The position numbers were made by a program, and so were the translations under genes. Below, piece by piece: positions 1 to 8,522 of a stretch of DNA of 34,153 nucleotides; the stretch's first letter is position 1, and every line of letters starts with the position of its first letter. This DNA is from Acidimicrobiales bacterium (lineage in GTDB: Bacteria; Actinomycetota; Acidimicrobiia; Acidimicrobiales; SHLQ01): contig JAHDCX010000016.1 in assembly GCA_020629635.1 (NCBI GenBank), positions 1-34,153 on the forward strand, in the 5' to 3' direction. The notes under the pieces are model-generated. The model was not told the DNA's origin. It saw nothing but the letters and a program-made list of their open reading frames with translations, and made no database searches.

Positions 1-203
1 TACGTCCTACCACAAACCAAAACCCGCTTGTGGCGTGTTCGCCCAAAATTCACTTACGGCCGCGCCTGGGAATGAAGTCACGCCGCCTGGTCGGAAGGCG
101 ACCCCGGGGCGGCAGTCAAGCTCGGGAACCCTCATCTCCGAACGATCCCTTCGCCGTACCACTCTCGAGAGAGCTCCAACTGCGGATGGCGGAGGAGGCA
201 GGG

Positions 204-599
204 CTACGGGGTCACGACGTTGTCGACGTCCTCTCGGCGCATGGTGACGTCCGCTGAGGCCGTTCGGGGAACCAAGTTCACCAGCGGGACGAGCGGAATC
301 TCGCGCTGCACCCTGACCTCGACCCAGCGTGCGCCGACCCGGACGGTTGTGGTCGCCTGCGGGGCGGATCTGGCGACGGCGTCGAGCGCGCGGCGCGTCG
401 CCGTGTCTGGGTCAGCTGCAGCTGCTCGGGCACCCTCCCTGGCTGCATGCTCGAGCCGAATTTCGAGGAGCGCGACCTGACCGACCTGGAGCAGCAGAAG
501 AGCGCCGATCACGAGCAGCGGCAGGATCAACGCAAACTCCACCGTCGCCTGGCCCCGATCCCCGGGCGCAAAGGCCCGGGGACCATGAGCCGGCCGCAT
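204..599 (-). CDS. TadE-like pseudopilin
   Basis: This is a 131-residue TadE-family protein. A short basic N-terminus is followed by a prepilin-like motif (RGQATVEFAL, residues 15-24) and one hydrophobic helix (about 22-46). If cleaved after Gly16, Glu21 is at position +5, as in type IV-type pilins. TadE proteins are minor pseudopilins of the Tad secretion/pilus machine, acting at the inner membrane. The rest is a small soluble domain rich in Arg and Val. The ATG at 599 shares one base with the stop of the upstream pilin gene (TGATG), so the two are probably co-translated. It is the last recognisable gene of the leftward Tad operon in this window; a TadG-like partner would be expected beyond the left edge. 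Confidence 0.82.
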   Translation of the reverse strand: MRPAHGPRAFAPGDRGQATVEFALILPLLVIGALLLLQVGQVALLEIRLEHAAREGARAAAADPDTATRRALDAVARSAPQATTTVRVGARWVEVRVQREIPLVPLVNLVPRTASADVTMRREDVDNVVTP

Positions 600-808
600 C
601 AGACCCGCCCGATCACCGAATCGATGACGGCGTCGAACAGCTCCCCGATCTTGCCCGTCCCGGTCGCCCAGGTGACGACGAGGAGCGCGATCGTTGCGGC
701 GCCGAGCAGCAACAGCGCGTACTCCGCCGTCGATTGACCGCGGTCTCGATTCGATCCCGACACGAGCAGTCGGAGCAGGAAGGTGTGCAGATGAGTGGTC
801 ATGGCCAC
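599..808 (-). CDS. Flp/DUF4244-like pilin subunit
   Basis: This is a 69-residue small pilin precursor. A basic leader of about 24 residues ends in Gly24, followed by QSTAEYALLLL, which is the Flp-type class III signal with Glu29 at +5 after the predicted cut. One hydrophobic helix (about residues 27-48) and a short tail follow, giving a mature peptide of about 45 residues. In actinobacterial Tad loci a DUF4244/Flp-like gene sits exactly here, between tadC and tadE, and supplies the major fibre subunit. The start can be the GTG at 808 or the ATG at 802; neither has a clear ribosome binding site. About 50 bases separate it from the TadBC stop. Confidence 0.8.
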   Translation of the reverse strand: MAMTTHLHTFLLRLLVSGSNRDRGQSTAEYALLLLGAATIALLVVTWATGTGKIGELFDAVIDSVIGRV

Positions 809-858
809 GTCGCTTTCGTGAGTCTTGTGTGAAGGGCGACCAGGTCGCCGAGACGGCC

Positions 859-2052
859 TCAGATGCGGAGCTGATCGAGCGAAGACACGAGCAGCGGCAC
901 GAAGGCGATGAGAACAAAGGCGGGAAGAATGCAGAGCACGAGCGGAGCGAGTGAGACCATCGCCGCTCGTTGCGCCGCAAGTTCGAGTGCGGCCTCACGT
1001 GAGGCCCGGAGATCTCGAGCGAGCCACTCGAGATGCAGGTCGACATGGTCGCCGTCGCGCTCGGCCCGAACCAAGACGTCGGCCAACTGTTCGAGCAGTG
1101 CGTTCGACGCCGCAGGTTCGAGCGCAGATCGAAGATCGAACCCGGCCCCGATCCGTGCCGAGGCGTGACGAAGATGCACCGCAACCGCCCCGTCGCCGTG
1201 TTCGGCTGCGAGACCAACCGCATCGCGGATGGTCGCGCCGGTCTGCGCACCGAGGCGGATGAGCATCAATGACTCCGCCAACGACGAACGGATGGGGTCG
1301 CGGTCGACCTCCACACCGCGTGCGAGTCGACGCATCCACGCCAGTCCAGCAACGTCGAGTGCTACTCCGGCGGCGATCGCGACGAGGGCGATCGGTCGAT
1401 CCGGGATGCCGCCGCCGGCCAGCCCGGTCGCCAAGAGCCCGAAGAGGAGCGGCAACGAGACGAGGGCGCCGGCCTGCATGCGCGTCTGGGCGGTCAAGGC
1501 CCGGCGTCGATCATCGAGTTCGTGTTCGGTCCGGATGTCCTCGGCGATGCGATCGAGTCCCGCCGTCACGTCTGCACCGTGCTCGTTTGCGATCGACAGC
1601 GCCAGCGCAATTCGGCGTTCGTGAGGATCCGTCGTGGTCGAACCCCACCGGCGGATCGTGGCGTCGACGTCGAACCCGATTCCGACATCGGTGGCGGCAC
1701 GAAGGGGGTCGACGACACCGAGTTGGGCCCAACGTGACTCGGTTGCCATCGACGCCAGGGTGCTCGACACCGGACGTCCGGCGGCCAACCCGCGAGAAAG
1801 CACTCGACACGCGTCGATGAGCCCGCGTCGGTGGCGGCGCGCTCGACGGCGATCCGCCACTCGGTGGACCCCCACAAACCCCAGCGGCAGGAGGACAATC
1901 GCCGCGACGCCGTGGATTCCGAGTGTGGCCACCCCGACCAGAACGATCAGTGCGCTCAGCGCGACAACGAGTTGGTCGGCGGACAACAACGACGTGAGTC
2001 CGAGTTCGTCGATGTCGTCGCGGACCATCGCCCGAATCGAGTGCGGAGTCAC
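859..2052 (-). CDS. fused TadB-TadC pilus assembly membrane protein
   Basis: This 397-residue protein appears to carry two type II secretion system F (T2SSF) domains in one chain. An N-terminal membrane pair (about residues 28-66) leads into a first cytoplasmic T2SSF domain (about 80-190: LIDACRVLSRGLAAG ... EDIRTEHELDDRRRAL). A second membrane pair follows (about 195-240), then a second T2SSF domain (about 260-360: SLAESLMLIRLGAQTG ... WLARDLRASREAALE) and a last hydrophobic stretch (365-392). TadB and TadC are usually separate inner-membrane platform proteins of about 250-320 residues that couple the CpaF ATPase to pilin polymerisation. The GTG start at 2052 overlaps the CpaF stop as GTGA. 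The two-domain reading comes from the repeated sequence pattern; a single unusual TadB is less likely at this length. Confidence 0.8.
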   Translation of the reverse strand: MTPHSIRAMVRDDIDELGLTSLLSADQLVVALSALIVLVGVATLGIHGVAAIVLLPLGFVGVHRVADRRRARRHRRGLIDACRVLSRGLAAGRPVSSTLASMATESRWAQLGVVDPLRAATDVGIGFDVDATIRRWGSTTTDPHERRIALALSIANEHGADVTAGLDRIAEDIRTEHELDDRRRALTAQTRMQAGALVSLPLLFGLLATGLAGGGIPDRPIALVAIAAGVALDVAGLAWMRRLARGVEVDRDPIRSSLAESLMLIRLGAQTGATIRDAVGLAAEHGDGAVAVHLRHASARIGAGFDLRSALEPAASNALLEQLADVLVRAERDGDHVDLHLEWLARDLRASREAALELAAQRAAMVSLAPLVLCILPAFVLIAFVPLLVSSLDQLRI

Positions 2053-3104
2053 CAGTCGAGCCCGTTCACATCGGCCACCGATCCAATTCGCCGCCCGCCG
2101 GTCGAATCTCGTTCGACGTGCACGACGAGATCGAGACAGCTTCGAATCTGACGGCGGATCGCCTCGATCGGCAACCCGGCGTCAGCGGAGAGGACGAGGG
2201 TTTCCAGCCGCCGAAGCGCATCTGCGGGTGAGTTGGCGTGGATCGTCGACATCGAACCGCGGTGTCCCGTGTTCATCGCCTGGACGAGGGCCAGCGCCTC
2301 CGGGCCGCGGACCTCTCCGCAGATGATTCGGTCTGGCCGCATGCGCAGCGCGTGACGCAACAGATCGGCGATCTCGACCGCGTCGACCTCGGCGCCGTCG
2401 GCTCGGGTCTCCAAGCGCACGACGTGGTCACCCGGCAATCGGAGCTCGGCCGCGTCCTCGATCGTGATCACCCTCGCCCCCGGCGGGAGGTGAGCGCCGA
2501 GCGCGTTCAGCAAGGTCGTCTTTCCCGACGAGGTCGCTCCGGACACGAGGATCGAACACCCCTCGGCCACCGCCGCGCGAAGCCGATCGGCCTCGCCCTG
2601 ATCGGCGAACGCCTCCAGCCCGAGCTCTTCGGCCCGGAACCGACGAATCGTCAAACACGGGCCATCGACGGCGAGCGGCGGCAGGATCGCGTGGAGCCGG
2701 GAGCCGTCGTCGAGACGCACATCCACCGCGGGACGGCGGACATCGATTCGGCGGCCGGCGGACGCAGCGAGGCGACGCGCGAGCTGTTCGCGTTCGTCGA
2801 CGCCCAGCCGAAGCGCGGTGGCCGCCAGCGCGCCCGAACGCTCGACCCATACTCGCCCGTCGGCGTTGACCATGATCTCGGAGACGTCGACGTCATCGGC
2901 GAGAGGCTGCAACGGACCGAGGCCCCGCATTCGGGCATCGAGCTCGTCGAGCGTCTGCTCGAGCGCTCGTTGCGACACGAGAGGCTCGATCTCTCGGATG
3001 ACGACCGTGGCCCGCTCGGACAGCGTGTTCGGATCGAGTGCAGCCTCGTCGCGCCGCCAGAGACGGTCGTGGACCCGGTCGACGAGGCGGGTGTCGACGG
3101 TCAT
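2049..3104 (-). CDS. cpaF: CpaF/TadA-type secretion ATPase
   Basis: This 351-residue hexameric secretion ATPase of the VirB11/PulE class powers Tad pilus assembly. The N-terminal domain (residues 1-150) contains the [17 protein letters not shown] segment typical of CpaF. Walker A is GATSSGKT (189-196), the Asp box is ITIEDAAEL (213-221), the Walker B region is [13 protein letters not shown] (259-271) and the His box is [13 protein letters not shown] (279-291), so all catalytic motifs are present. The reading frame is open further upstream to 3194, but the ATG at 3104 overlaps the stop of the CpaE-like gene as ATGA and places the first residue at the start of the conserved domain, so that start is preferred. 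Its own stop overlaps the TadBC start. Confidence 0.93.
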   Translation of the reverse strand: MTVDTRLVDRVHDRLWRRDEAALDPNTLSERATVVIREIEPLVSQRALEQTLDELDARMRGLGPLQPLADDVDVSEIMVNADGRVWVERSGALAATALRLGVDEREQLARRLAASAGRRIDVRRPAVDVRLDDGSRLHAILPPLAVDGPCLTIRRFRAEELGLEAFADQGEADRLRAAVAEGCSILVSGATSSGKTTLLNALGAHLPPGARVITIEDAAELRLPGDHVVRLETRADGAEVDAVEIADLLRHALRMRPDRIICGEVRGPEALALVQAMNTGHRGSMSTIHANSPADALRRLETLVLSADAGLPIEAIRRQIRSCLDLVVHVERDSTGGRRIGSVADVNGLDW

Positions 3105-3793
3105 GCCGCCGTCCGAAGGAGTTGTGGCCGTCGTTGCAGCGTCCGGACCGCTCGCCGGAGTGGCCGCGGCATTCGCACGCGGGTGAGGCCGCAATCGACG
3201 GCGCGAGCGATGCCGGGATCGAGCGGCACACGGAGATCAACGGGCTGCTGGAGAACCCCTTCGATGTCGACGGTTCGCAACGAGCGTCCGGGCTCGACGA
3301 CCTCGACCACGTCGTCCACGGCAACGCTGAGTCGCCTCGCACGGCTGAGGCCGAGATAGCAGGCACGGACGACCAGGGATCGCCGGTCGCTGGTGGCCGC
3401 AAGTAGCGCGACGTCGCTGATCTGATCGGGAGGAATGACACCCAGATCGACGATGACGAGATCCGCCGTCGCGAGCGCCGCAGAGCGAAGGGCCTGCATG
3501 CGCTCCCCCACCGGCGAGGCGCCGATGTCGAGCGAGCCCGGGCCGATGAGGCGCAGAGAATCGCCGACGGGTCGAGCGATCTGGTCAAGCGCGTCGACGC
3601 CCACCGTCTCGTCGGCACGTAGCCAATCCCGGACGCCCTGGTCCGGGAGATCCGAGACGGCGAGGATCTCGGCCGCGTCGCCGCACCAGTCGATGAGCAG
3701 GACGGTTTGGTCTCGGGCCGCCTCGAGGGCGAGCGCGGCGGACAGGACGGACGCGCCGCTGCCGCCCTTGGCGGTGCACACACTCCAGAACAC
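3101..3793 (-). CDS. CpaE/TadZ-like MinD-family ATPase
   Basis: This is a P-loop ATPase of the MinD/ParA superfamily that heads the Tad operon; such CpaE/TadZ proteins localise the pilus machine. With the GTG at 3793 it has 230 residues and starts MFWSVCTAKGGSGAS, which places the deviant Walker A (KGGSGAS, 9-15) right at the N-terminus as is usual. A GGGAG sequence lies five bases upstream of that GTG. VLLIDWCGD (31-39) is the A' motif and DLVIVDLG (111-118) the second Asp motif. The N-terminal receiver-like domain of proteobacterial CpaE is absent, as in other actinobacterial versions. The frame is open to a TTG at 3886, so a longer start cannot be excluded. Its stop overlaps the CpaF start. 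Confidence 0.82.
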   Translation of the reverse strand: MFWSVCTAKGGSGASVLSAALALEAARDQTVLLIDWCGDAAEILAVSDLPDQGVRDWLRADETVGVDALDQIARPVGDSLRLIGPGSLDIGASPVGERMQALRSAALATADLVIVDLGVIPPDQISDVALLAATSDRRSLVVRACYLGLSRARRLSVAVDDVVEVVEPGRSLRTVDIEGVLQQPVDLRVPLDPGIARAVDCGLTRVRMPRPLRRAVRTLQRRPQLLRTAA

Positions 3794-3942
3794 AGGGACT
3801 CCCAACGACCCAGCACGAACTGCGGGGTGATGGTCCACGGGGGAAGTGGTGCATGGACCTTCGCGCGAGTCGAACCGACTCGACAACTCGGGAGCACGTC
3901 GGTGCCTCCTGACCCGGTCCGCTGCGCCTCTAGGGTGGAGTC

Positions 3943-4758
3943 ATGGAGCCGCCTCCGATCCCGCGGAGCGATGACGACGGCGTTGGTGCCTTCTTCGATC
4001 TCGACAAGACCACCATTGCCACCGCGTCGATGTTTGCGTTCAGCGGGACGCTTCGTGCCGAAGGGCTCCTCGATCCGCACACGGTGGTGCGGGCGTTGTG
4101 GGGGCGACTCGTCTTCAAGTACCTGGGCGCGGACCACGACCGCATGGAGGACATGCGCAACTCCGCGCTGCGCCTCTGCAAAGGCTGGGACCGGGCGCGG
4201 ATCGACGCCCTCGTCCGCGAGACGATGGAAGACGTCATCGACCCGATCGTGTTCGAAGACGCCATCGCCGAAATGGAGGCGCACCGCGCGGCCGGTCACA
4301 AGGTGTTCATGGTGTCGGCGTCGCCCGAGGAGATCGTGCGACCCCTCGCCCAACACCTCGGCGCCGACGGCTCGGTGTCGACACTCGCAGCCGTCGACGC
4401 AGACGGCAAGTACACCGGCGAGGTCGAGTTCTACTCGTACGGGCCATACAAGGTGATCGCCATGGAGGCGCTGGCCCTCGAACACGACCTCGATCTCGAG
4501 CGCTCGTACGCGTACACCGATTCGGTGACCGATCTCCCCATGCTCGAAGCCGTCGGCCACCCGATCGCCGTCAACCCCGACAAGGCGCTGGCCAAGATCG
4601 CCCAAGAACGCGGGTGGGAGATCCGGACGTTCACCAACACGATCCCGCTCCGTGAACGAGTCAATGAACATGCGCGAACGGGCGCCGTGGTCGCCGCCGG
4701 AGCGAGTGCGCTCGCCGGCGCCAGTTGGCTGGTCCGACGCCGCAAGCGAGCCGCCTGA
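3943..4758 (+). CDS. HAD-IB family hydrolase (SerB-like phosphatase)
   Basis: This 271-residue phosphatase belongs to the haloacid dehalogenase superfamily, subfamily IB. Motif I is FFDLDKT with nucleophile Asp19 and acid/base Asp21; motif II is VSAS (Ser125); the motif III lysine is in GPYK (about 170); motif IV is YTDSVTDLPML (Asp193, Asp197). The helical cap lies between motifs I and II. A glycine/alanine-rich C-terminal segment ending in RRRKRAA could be a short membrane anchor or amphipathic tail. It is transcribed away from the Tad operon across a 149-base divergent spacer. HAD-IB members include phosphoserine phosphatase and lipid phosphatases; the substrate cannot be told from sequence. 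Confidence 0.9.
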   Translation: MEPPPIPRSDDDGVGAFFDLDKTTIATASMFAFSGTLRAEGLLDPHTVVRALWGRLVFKYLGADHDRMEDMRNSALRLCKGWDRARIDALVRETMEDVIDPIVFEDAIAEMEAHRAAGHKVFMVSASPEEIVRPLAQHLGADGSVSTLAAVDADGKYTGEVEFYSYGPYKVIAMEALALEHDLDLERSYAYTDSVTDLPMLEAVGHPIAVNPDKALAKIAQERGWEIRTFTNTIPLRERVNEHARTGAVVAAGASALAGASWLVRRRKRAA

Positions 4759-4771
4759 CGCCCATCGGTCG

Positions 4772-5977
4772 TTGCTTTATAGAGATTTTTACGGTTTTAC
4801 AAGATCTAGTAAACCTCAGATACTCCTCGATCGCCTGAGTGATGGCCGTCCCGAGCAGTCGATGATCATCACGGGCCTCCGTGGGGTCGGCAAGACCGTT
4901 CTTCTGAACGCATTTCGCGAAAAGGCGATCGAACACAAATGGGTCGCCCTCGAAATCGAGATCTCGAAGCACAACGACGACGAATTCAAACGGATCCTTG
5001 CGCGCGAGTTGCGGCGCGCGCTCTTTGAAATTGCTCCCAAGAAAAAGTGGGCTGACCGGGTCAAGCGGGCGGCGGCAGTTCTCGCATCCTTCACCGTCAC
5101 GATCGACCCAGACGGTCGACTCAGCGCAGGATTGGAGGTGGAGCCCCACGAAGGACAGGCGGACAGCGGAGCTCTCGATGCAGATCTCACCGACGTCCTC
5201 ATCGCGTTGGGGGAAGCGGCGCAAGCACACGACACGGGTGCAGTCTTTCTCCTCGACGAGATCCAGTTCCTGTCACGCAACCAACTCGAAGCGCTCATCG
5301 CGGCACTCCACAAGACGGTCCAACGAGAACTGCCCGTCACCTTGACCGCCGCTGGACTTCCACAACTCGCTGAGCTCGCTGGGGAGGCAAAGTCATACGC
5401 CGAGCGTCTGTTCCACTTTCCGACGATCGGGAAGCTGGAGGCTTCCGAAGCGCGACGGGCGCTCGCGGCACCGGCGGAGGACAATGGCGCTTCGTTCACG
5501 CCAGCCGCGCTCGACATCGCACTCGAGTTCACCGAGGGATACCCCTACTTCATCCAAGAGTTCGGTCTCGCCACATGGAACCTCGCGGACGGGCCATCGA
5601 TCACCAAGCGCGACGCCGAACAAGCACAGGTTGTCGTCGAAGAGAAGCTCGATTCAGGCTTCTTCCGCGTCCGGCATGACCGAACCACTGAACTCGAACT
5701 CGCCTATCTTCGAGCCATGGCCGAGCTCGGGCCCGAGCCGCAACTCGCAGGTGCGGTTGCGGAACTACTCGATCGCACCTCACAGCAGTGCGGGCCCACA
5801 AGATCCAAGCTGATCGAGAAGGGCCTGTTGTTCACCCCAGAGCACGGCTACGCGGCCTTCACGGTTCCGCAGTTCGATCGATACCTGGTTCGAGCGGTCC
5901 CTGATCTCATCGTTCCGCGTGTGAAGAAGAGAAAGAAAAATGAAGAAGAGAAAGAAGAGGCGCGAGTGACTAGCTAG
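4772..5977 (+). CDS. AAA-family ATP-binding protein with uncertain start
   Basis: This is a P-loop ATPase resembling the archaeal-ATPase/Orc1-Cdc6-like AAA proteins common in actinobacteria. Measured from a TTG at 4772 it has 401 residues: Walker A GLRGVGKT (35-42), Walker B VFLLDEIQF (158-166), sensor segment LPVTLTAAGLPQL, then AERLFHFPTIGKL, a C-terminal helical lid and a winged-helix-like region. The tail is very rich in Lys and Glu (KKRKKNEEEKEEA). The frame is open back to an ATG at 4652, but that stretch is the out-of-frame shadow of the HAD gene. No good start codon or ribosome binding site lies between the HAD stop and the conserved part, and bases 4775-4815 are markedly AT-rich. The gene may have lost its original 5' end or been inserted here. 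Its function is unknown. Confidence 0.78.
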   Translation: MLYRDFYGFTRSSKPQILLDRLSDGRPEQSMIITGLRGVGKTVLLNAFREKAIEHKWVALEIEISKHNDDEFKRILARELRRALFEIAPKKKWADRVKRAAAVLASFTVTIDPDGRLSAGLEVEPHEGQADSGALDADLTDVLIALGEAAQAHDTGAVFLLDEIQFLSRNQLEALIAALHKTVQRELPVTLTAAGLPQLAELAGEAKSYAERLFHFPTIGKLEASEARRALAAPAEDNGASFTPAALDIALEFTEGYPYFIQEFGLATWNLADGPSITKRDAEQAQVVVEEKLDSGFFRVRHDRTTELELAYLRAMAELGPEPQLAGAVAELLDRTSQQCGPTRSKLIEKGLLFTPEHGYAAFTVPQFDRYLVRAVPDLIVPRVKKRKKNEEEKEEARVTS

Positions 5978-7389
5978 CCGGGCACGATCCGGAGGAGGTC
6001 GCCACCACGACTGATCGCAATGAGCTCGCCAGAAGCGTCGGTCACGATGTTGGACAACTGCCCGACCCGACCGACGTTCAGCACCTCGAGCCCCGACGAT
6101 CCGTCGGAGCGGAAGCCGAAGATCTCGCCGGTGCAGAAATCGCCGAACACGTACGTGCCGACGAGCGCCGGAATCGCCCTTCCGCGATAGACCTGTCCGC
6201 CGGTGATCGAGCACCGTCCGCCCGCATGCGCGTAGGTCACGATCGGGCCGACGTGGTCGGCGGGCTCGCTGCCGCTTCGGTACGGCTCGGCGCCCTCCAT
6301 CTCGTTCCAGCCGAAATTGGCGCCGTTCCCGCGTCCGGTCGAGCTGCGGGCGACTGTGACCTCCTCGAATCGATCCTGGCCGACGTCGGCGACCCACAGG
6401 TCTCCGTTGGCTGGATCGAAGGAGAACTGCCAGGCGTTGCGGATGCCCCAGACGAACACTTCGGGCGCCCCTCCTCCGTCGACAAACGGATTGTCCGCGG
6501 GGATGGCATACGCCACGGTGGGGTCGGAGATGTCGAGCCGGAGGATCGAGCCGAGCAGGCTGCTCGGATCCTGCCCCGTCTCGAACGGGTCGCCCCCGCC
6601 TCCACCATCGCCGAGACCAATCCAGAGGTGCCCGTCCGGGCCGATGGCGAGCTGGCCGCCGTTGTGGTTGCCGCGTGGCTGGCCGATGCCGATGACGGTG
6701 GCCTCTGACACCTCATCGACGCTGGTTCCGGTGATGGACCAGCGCGAGATCAACGTGTCGCCCTGGCCATCGGTGTGGTTGGTGAACAGGGTGCGACCAT
6801 CGGGGGTGATCGCGAGGCCGAGCAGCCCTTGCTCGTTCGCCGACGAGACCCGGCCACCGAGGTTGAGCACCGTGTCGGCGCCGTCGGCCCCGATCCGGAC
6901 GATCCGGCCGCGTTGCTCGACGACCCACAACTCGCCCGTCGAGGGATGCACCGTGGCGGCGACCGGGCCGACGAGATCGGCGACACCCTGGACCCCGAGG
7001 GGTATCCGTTCGAGTGCCGTCGATGGGATCGTGGTCGTCGTCGGGGTGGTTGTCGTTGTGGTTGTCGTGGTCGACGATGTTGTCGTGGTGGTTGAAGCGG
7101 TCGTCGTGGACTCCGCCTCGGTCGAGGTCGTTTCCGCCGTGGTGTCGTCGGTCGTGGAGGTGGGCTCGTCTGAGGTGGACGTCGTCGTGTCGGCCGCGGT
7201 GGCGCCCGAGGTCGTCGACGACTCGGAATTTTCGGTCGACGCTGCGTCGGTCTCCGTCGTCGACATCTCGTTCTCGATCGCGGTCGTGGTCGATCCGTCC
7301 GCCTGTTCGAGGTCGTCGCTGCCACTTCCACAGCCGATGGCGATCAGGCAGAGGCCGGCGGCTACGAAATCCCGCACGTGTCGTCGCAT
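5974..7389 (-). CDS. PQQ-dependent sugar dehydrogenase-like lipoprotein
   Basis: This 471-residue exported protein has a lipoprotein signal (basic start, hydrophobic stretch, Cys20 in AIGCGS), a low-complexity Thr/Ser/Glu linker of about 90 residues (about 25-120) and a beta-propeller of the soluble aldose sugar dehydrogenase (YliI/GSDH) family. Diagnostic segments are the catalytic-His region GNHNGGQLAIGPDGHLWIGL, GDGGGGGDPFETGQDP, VWGIRNAWQFSFDP and DLWVADVGQDRFEEV. The family oxidises aldoses outside the cytoplasm with PQQ; the electron acceptor is unknown here. The ATG at 7389 gives a proper signal peptide; an in-frame GTG at 7410 would add seven residues. Its stop codon interlocks with that of the convergent AAA gene in one CTAG. 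Confidence 0.88.
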   Translation of the reverse strand: MRRHVRDFVAAGLCLIAIGCGSGSDDLEQADGSTTTAIENEMSTTETDAASTENSESSTTSGATAADTTTSTSDEPTSTTDDTTAETTSTEAESTTTASTTTTTSSTTTTTTTTTPTTTTIPSTALERIPLGVQGVADLVGPVAATVHPSTGELWVVEQRGRIVRIGADGADTVLNLGGRVSSANEQGLLGLAITPDGRTLFTNHTDGQGDTLISRWSITGTSVDEVSEATVIGIGQPRGNHNGGQLAIGPDGHLWIGLGDGGGGGDPFETGQDPSSLLGSILRLDISDPTVAYAIPADNPFVDGGGAPEVFVWGIRNAWQFSFDPANGDLWVADVGQDRFEEVTVARSSTGRGNGANFGWNEMEGAEPYRSGSEPADHVGPIVTYAHAGGRCSITGGQVYRGRAIPALVGTYVFGDFCTGEIFGFRSDGSSGLEVLNVGRVGQLSNIVTDASGELIAISRGGDLLRIVPG

Positions 7390-7453
7390 GACCCAACGGT
7401 AGGTCAGCACCTTGCCTGCTCACGGTCAGGCCTCGACCATCTACGCTGCGGAC

Positions 7454-8113
7454 GTGACCAGTGACATCGCGTTCCTGACCGACGGCATCGGGGCCTACGT
7501 CAACGCCCACACCGTCCCTCCAACCCCGCTCGAGCAGCGCCTCATCGACGAAACCCACGAGCTCGGCGGCGTGAGCGTCATGCAGATCGGACCGGCTCAG
7601 GCTCGGTTCATGGCCCTCCTCACCCGGATACTTCGGCCGAAGGTCGCCGTCGAGATCGGCACGTTCACCGGCTACTCCGCACTGGTCGTCGCCCAGGAGC
7701 TCGCCGCCGACGCCATGCTCATCGCCTGCGACATCAGCGACGAATGGACCTCCGTCGGTCGCCCCTACTGGGAAGACGCGGGCGTGGCCGATCGGATCGA
7801 CCTTCGGATCGGTCCAGCCGCCGAAACCCTCCGTGCGTTCGACTCGGAGATCTCGGTCGACCTGGCCTTCATCGATGCCGACAAACCCGGGTACTGGACG
7901 TACCTCGATCTGTTGGCGCCGCATCTCCACGAGCGCAGCGTCGTGCTCGTCGACAACGTCTTGTGGGATGGCCAGATCCTCGAAACCGACGACGACTCGC
8001 CGGACACGGTGGCCCTTCGCGACTTCAACGACCGGGTCCTCGCCGATCCCCGATTCGACGTCGCACTCCTCCCGATCGGCGACGGCATCTCGTTCATCAC
8101 CCGGGCTCGATGA
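7454..8113 (+). CDS. class I SAM-dependent O-methyltransferase (CCoAOMT-like)
   Basis: This 219-residue methyltransferase is related to caffeoyl-CoA/catechol O-methyltransferases (Methyltransf_3). The SAM-binding motif is VAVEIGTFTGYSAL, the acidic loop is LIACDIS, and the metal-binding segments are FIDADKPGYWTYLDL and VLVDNVLWDG. The N-terminal QIGPAQARFMALL helix is typical of the family. The GTG at 7454 gives the family's usual N-terminus (VTSDIAFLTDG); the frame is open to a TTG at 7412 that would overlap the divergent promoter region. The VOC gene follows after one base, so the two are probably co-transcribed. The methyl acceptor is unknown, probably a catechol-like compound. Confidence 0.88.
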   Translation: MTSDIAFLTDGIGAYVNAHTVPPTPLEQRLIDETHELGGVSVMQIGPAQARFMALLTRILRPKVAVEIGTFTGYSALVVAQELAADAMLIACDISDEWTSVGRPYWEDAGVADRIDLRIGPAAETLRAFDSEISVDLAFIDADKPGYWTYLDLLAPHLHERSVVLVDNVLWDGQILETDDDSPDTVALRDFNDRVLADPRFDVALLPIGDGISFITRAR

Positions 8114-8114
8114 G

Positions 8115-8513
8115 ATGCACCTGGACCTCGTGACCGTGATCGTCGCCGACTACGACCGGGCGATTGCCTTCTTCACCGACGTTCTCGGTTTCGAGCTCGT
8201 GGCCGATGACCCGTCCACCACAAACGATGGCCGCCCGAAGCGGTGGGTCGAGGTGCGGCCGCCCGGTGGTGGAACGGGCCTTCTCCTCGCCCAAGCGGAC
8301 GGGGCCGACCAGGTCGCAGCCGTGGGACGTCAGATGGCGGGGCGGGTCGGCTTCTTTCTCCGGGTCGAGGACTTCGACACGACCTACGAACGGATGGTGA
8401 CTGCCGGGGTCGAGTTCGTCGGGCAGGTCCGCCACGAGCCCTACGGCTCGGTCGTCGTCTTTCGAGACTGCGAAGGAAACCGCTGGGACCTGCTCGGACC
8501 CGCCCCGAGCTGA
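8115..8513 (+). CDS. VOC-family (glyoxalase/bleomycin-resistance fold) protein
   Basis: This 132-residue single-chain vicinal-oxygen-chelate protein has two beta-alpha-beta-beta-beta modules. The first is LVTVIVADYDRAIAFFTDVLGF and the second is centred on VGFFLRVEDFDTTYERMVTAGVEF, ending PYGSVVVFRDCEGNRWDLLGP. The residue pattern (D-x-x-G-N near the C-terminus) resembles small VOC proteins annotated as glyoxalases or extradiol-dioxygenase-like. It begins one base after the methyltransferase stop and is probably translated from the same mRNA. No substrate can be assigned. Confidence 0.87.
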   Translation: MHLDLVTVIVADYDRAIAFFTDVLGFELVADDPSTTNDGRPKRWVEVRPPGGGTGLLLAQADGADQVAAVGRQMAGRVGFFLRVEDFDTTYERMVTAGVEFVGQVRHEPYGSVVVFRDCEGNRWDLLGPAPS

Positions 8514-8522
8514 CGACGCCGA

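Noticed and set aside
1-203. Short open frames on both strands at the left edge
   Set aside because: None shows a recognisable domain, signal or ribosome binding site. The stretch follows the TadE stop and probably is intergenic or the end of another unit; no gene call is supported.
2961-2968. GAGCGCTC inside cpaF as a further LacI operator
   Set aside because: Only the central 8 bases match; the flanking AGTA/TACT arms are missing and it lies in coding sequence.
4652-4771. ATG at 4652 as the start of the AAA ATPase
   Set aside because: This would overlap the HAD gene by more than 100 bases, and the added residues are just the out-of-frame translation of that gene without similarity to the family.
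7020-7300. Repetitive GTCGTGGTTGTC-like tract as a possible repeat array
   Set aside because: It is explained by the Thr/Ser/Glu-rich low-complexity linker of the PQQ-type lipoprotein; units are irregular and have no spacers, so it is not a CRISPR or mobile repeat.
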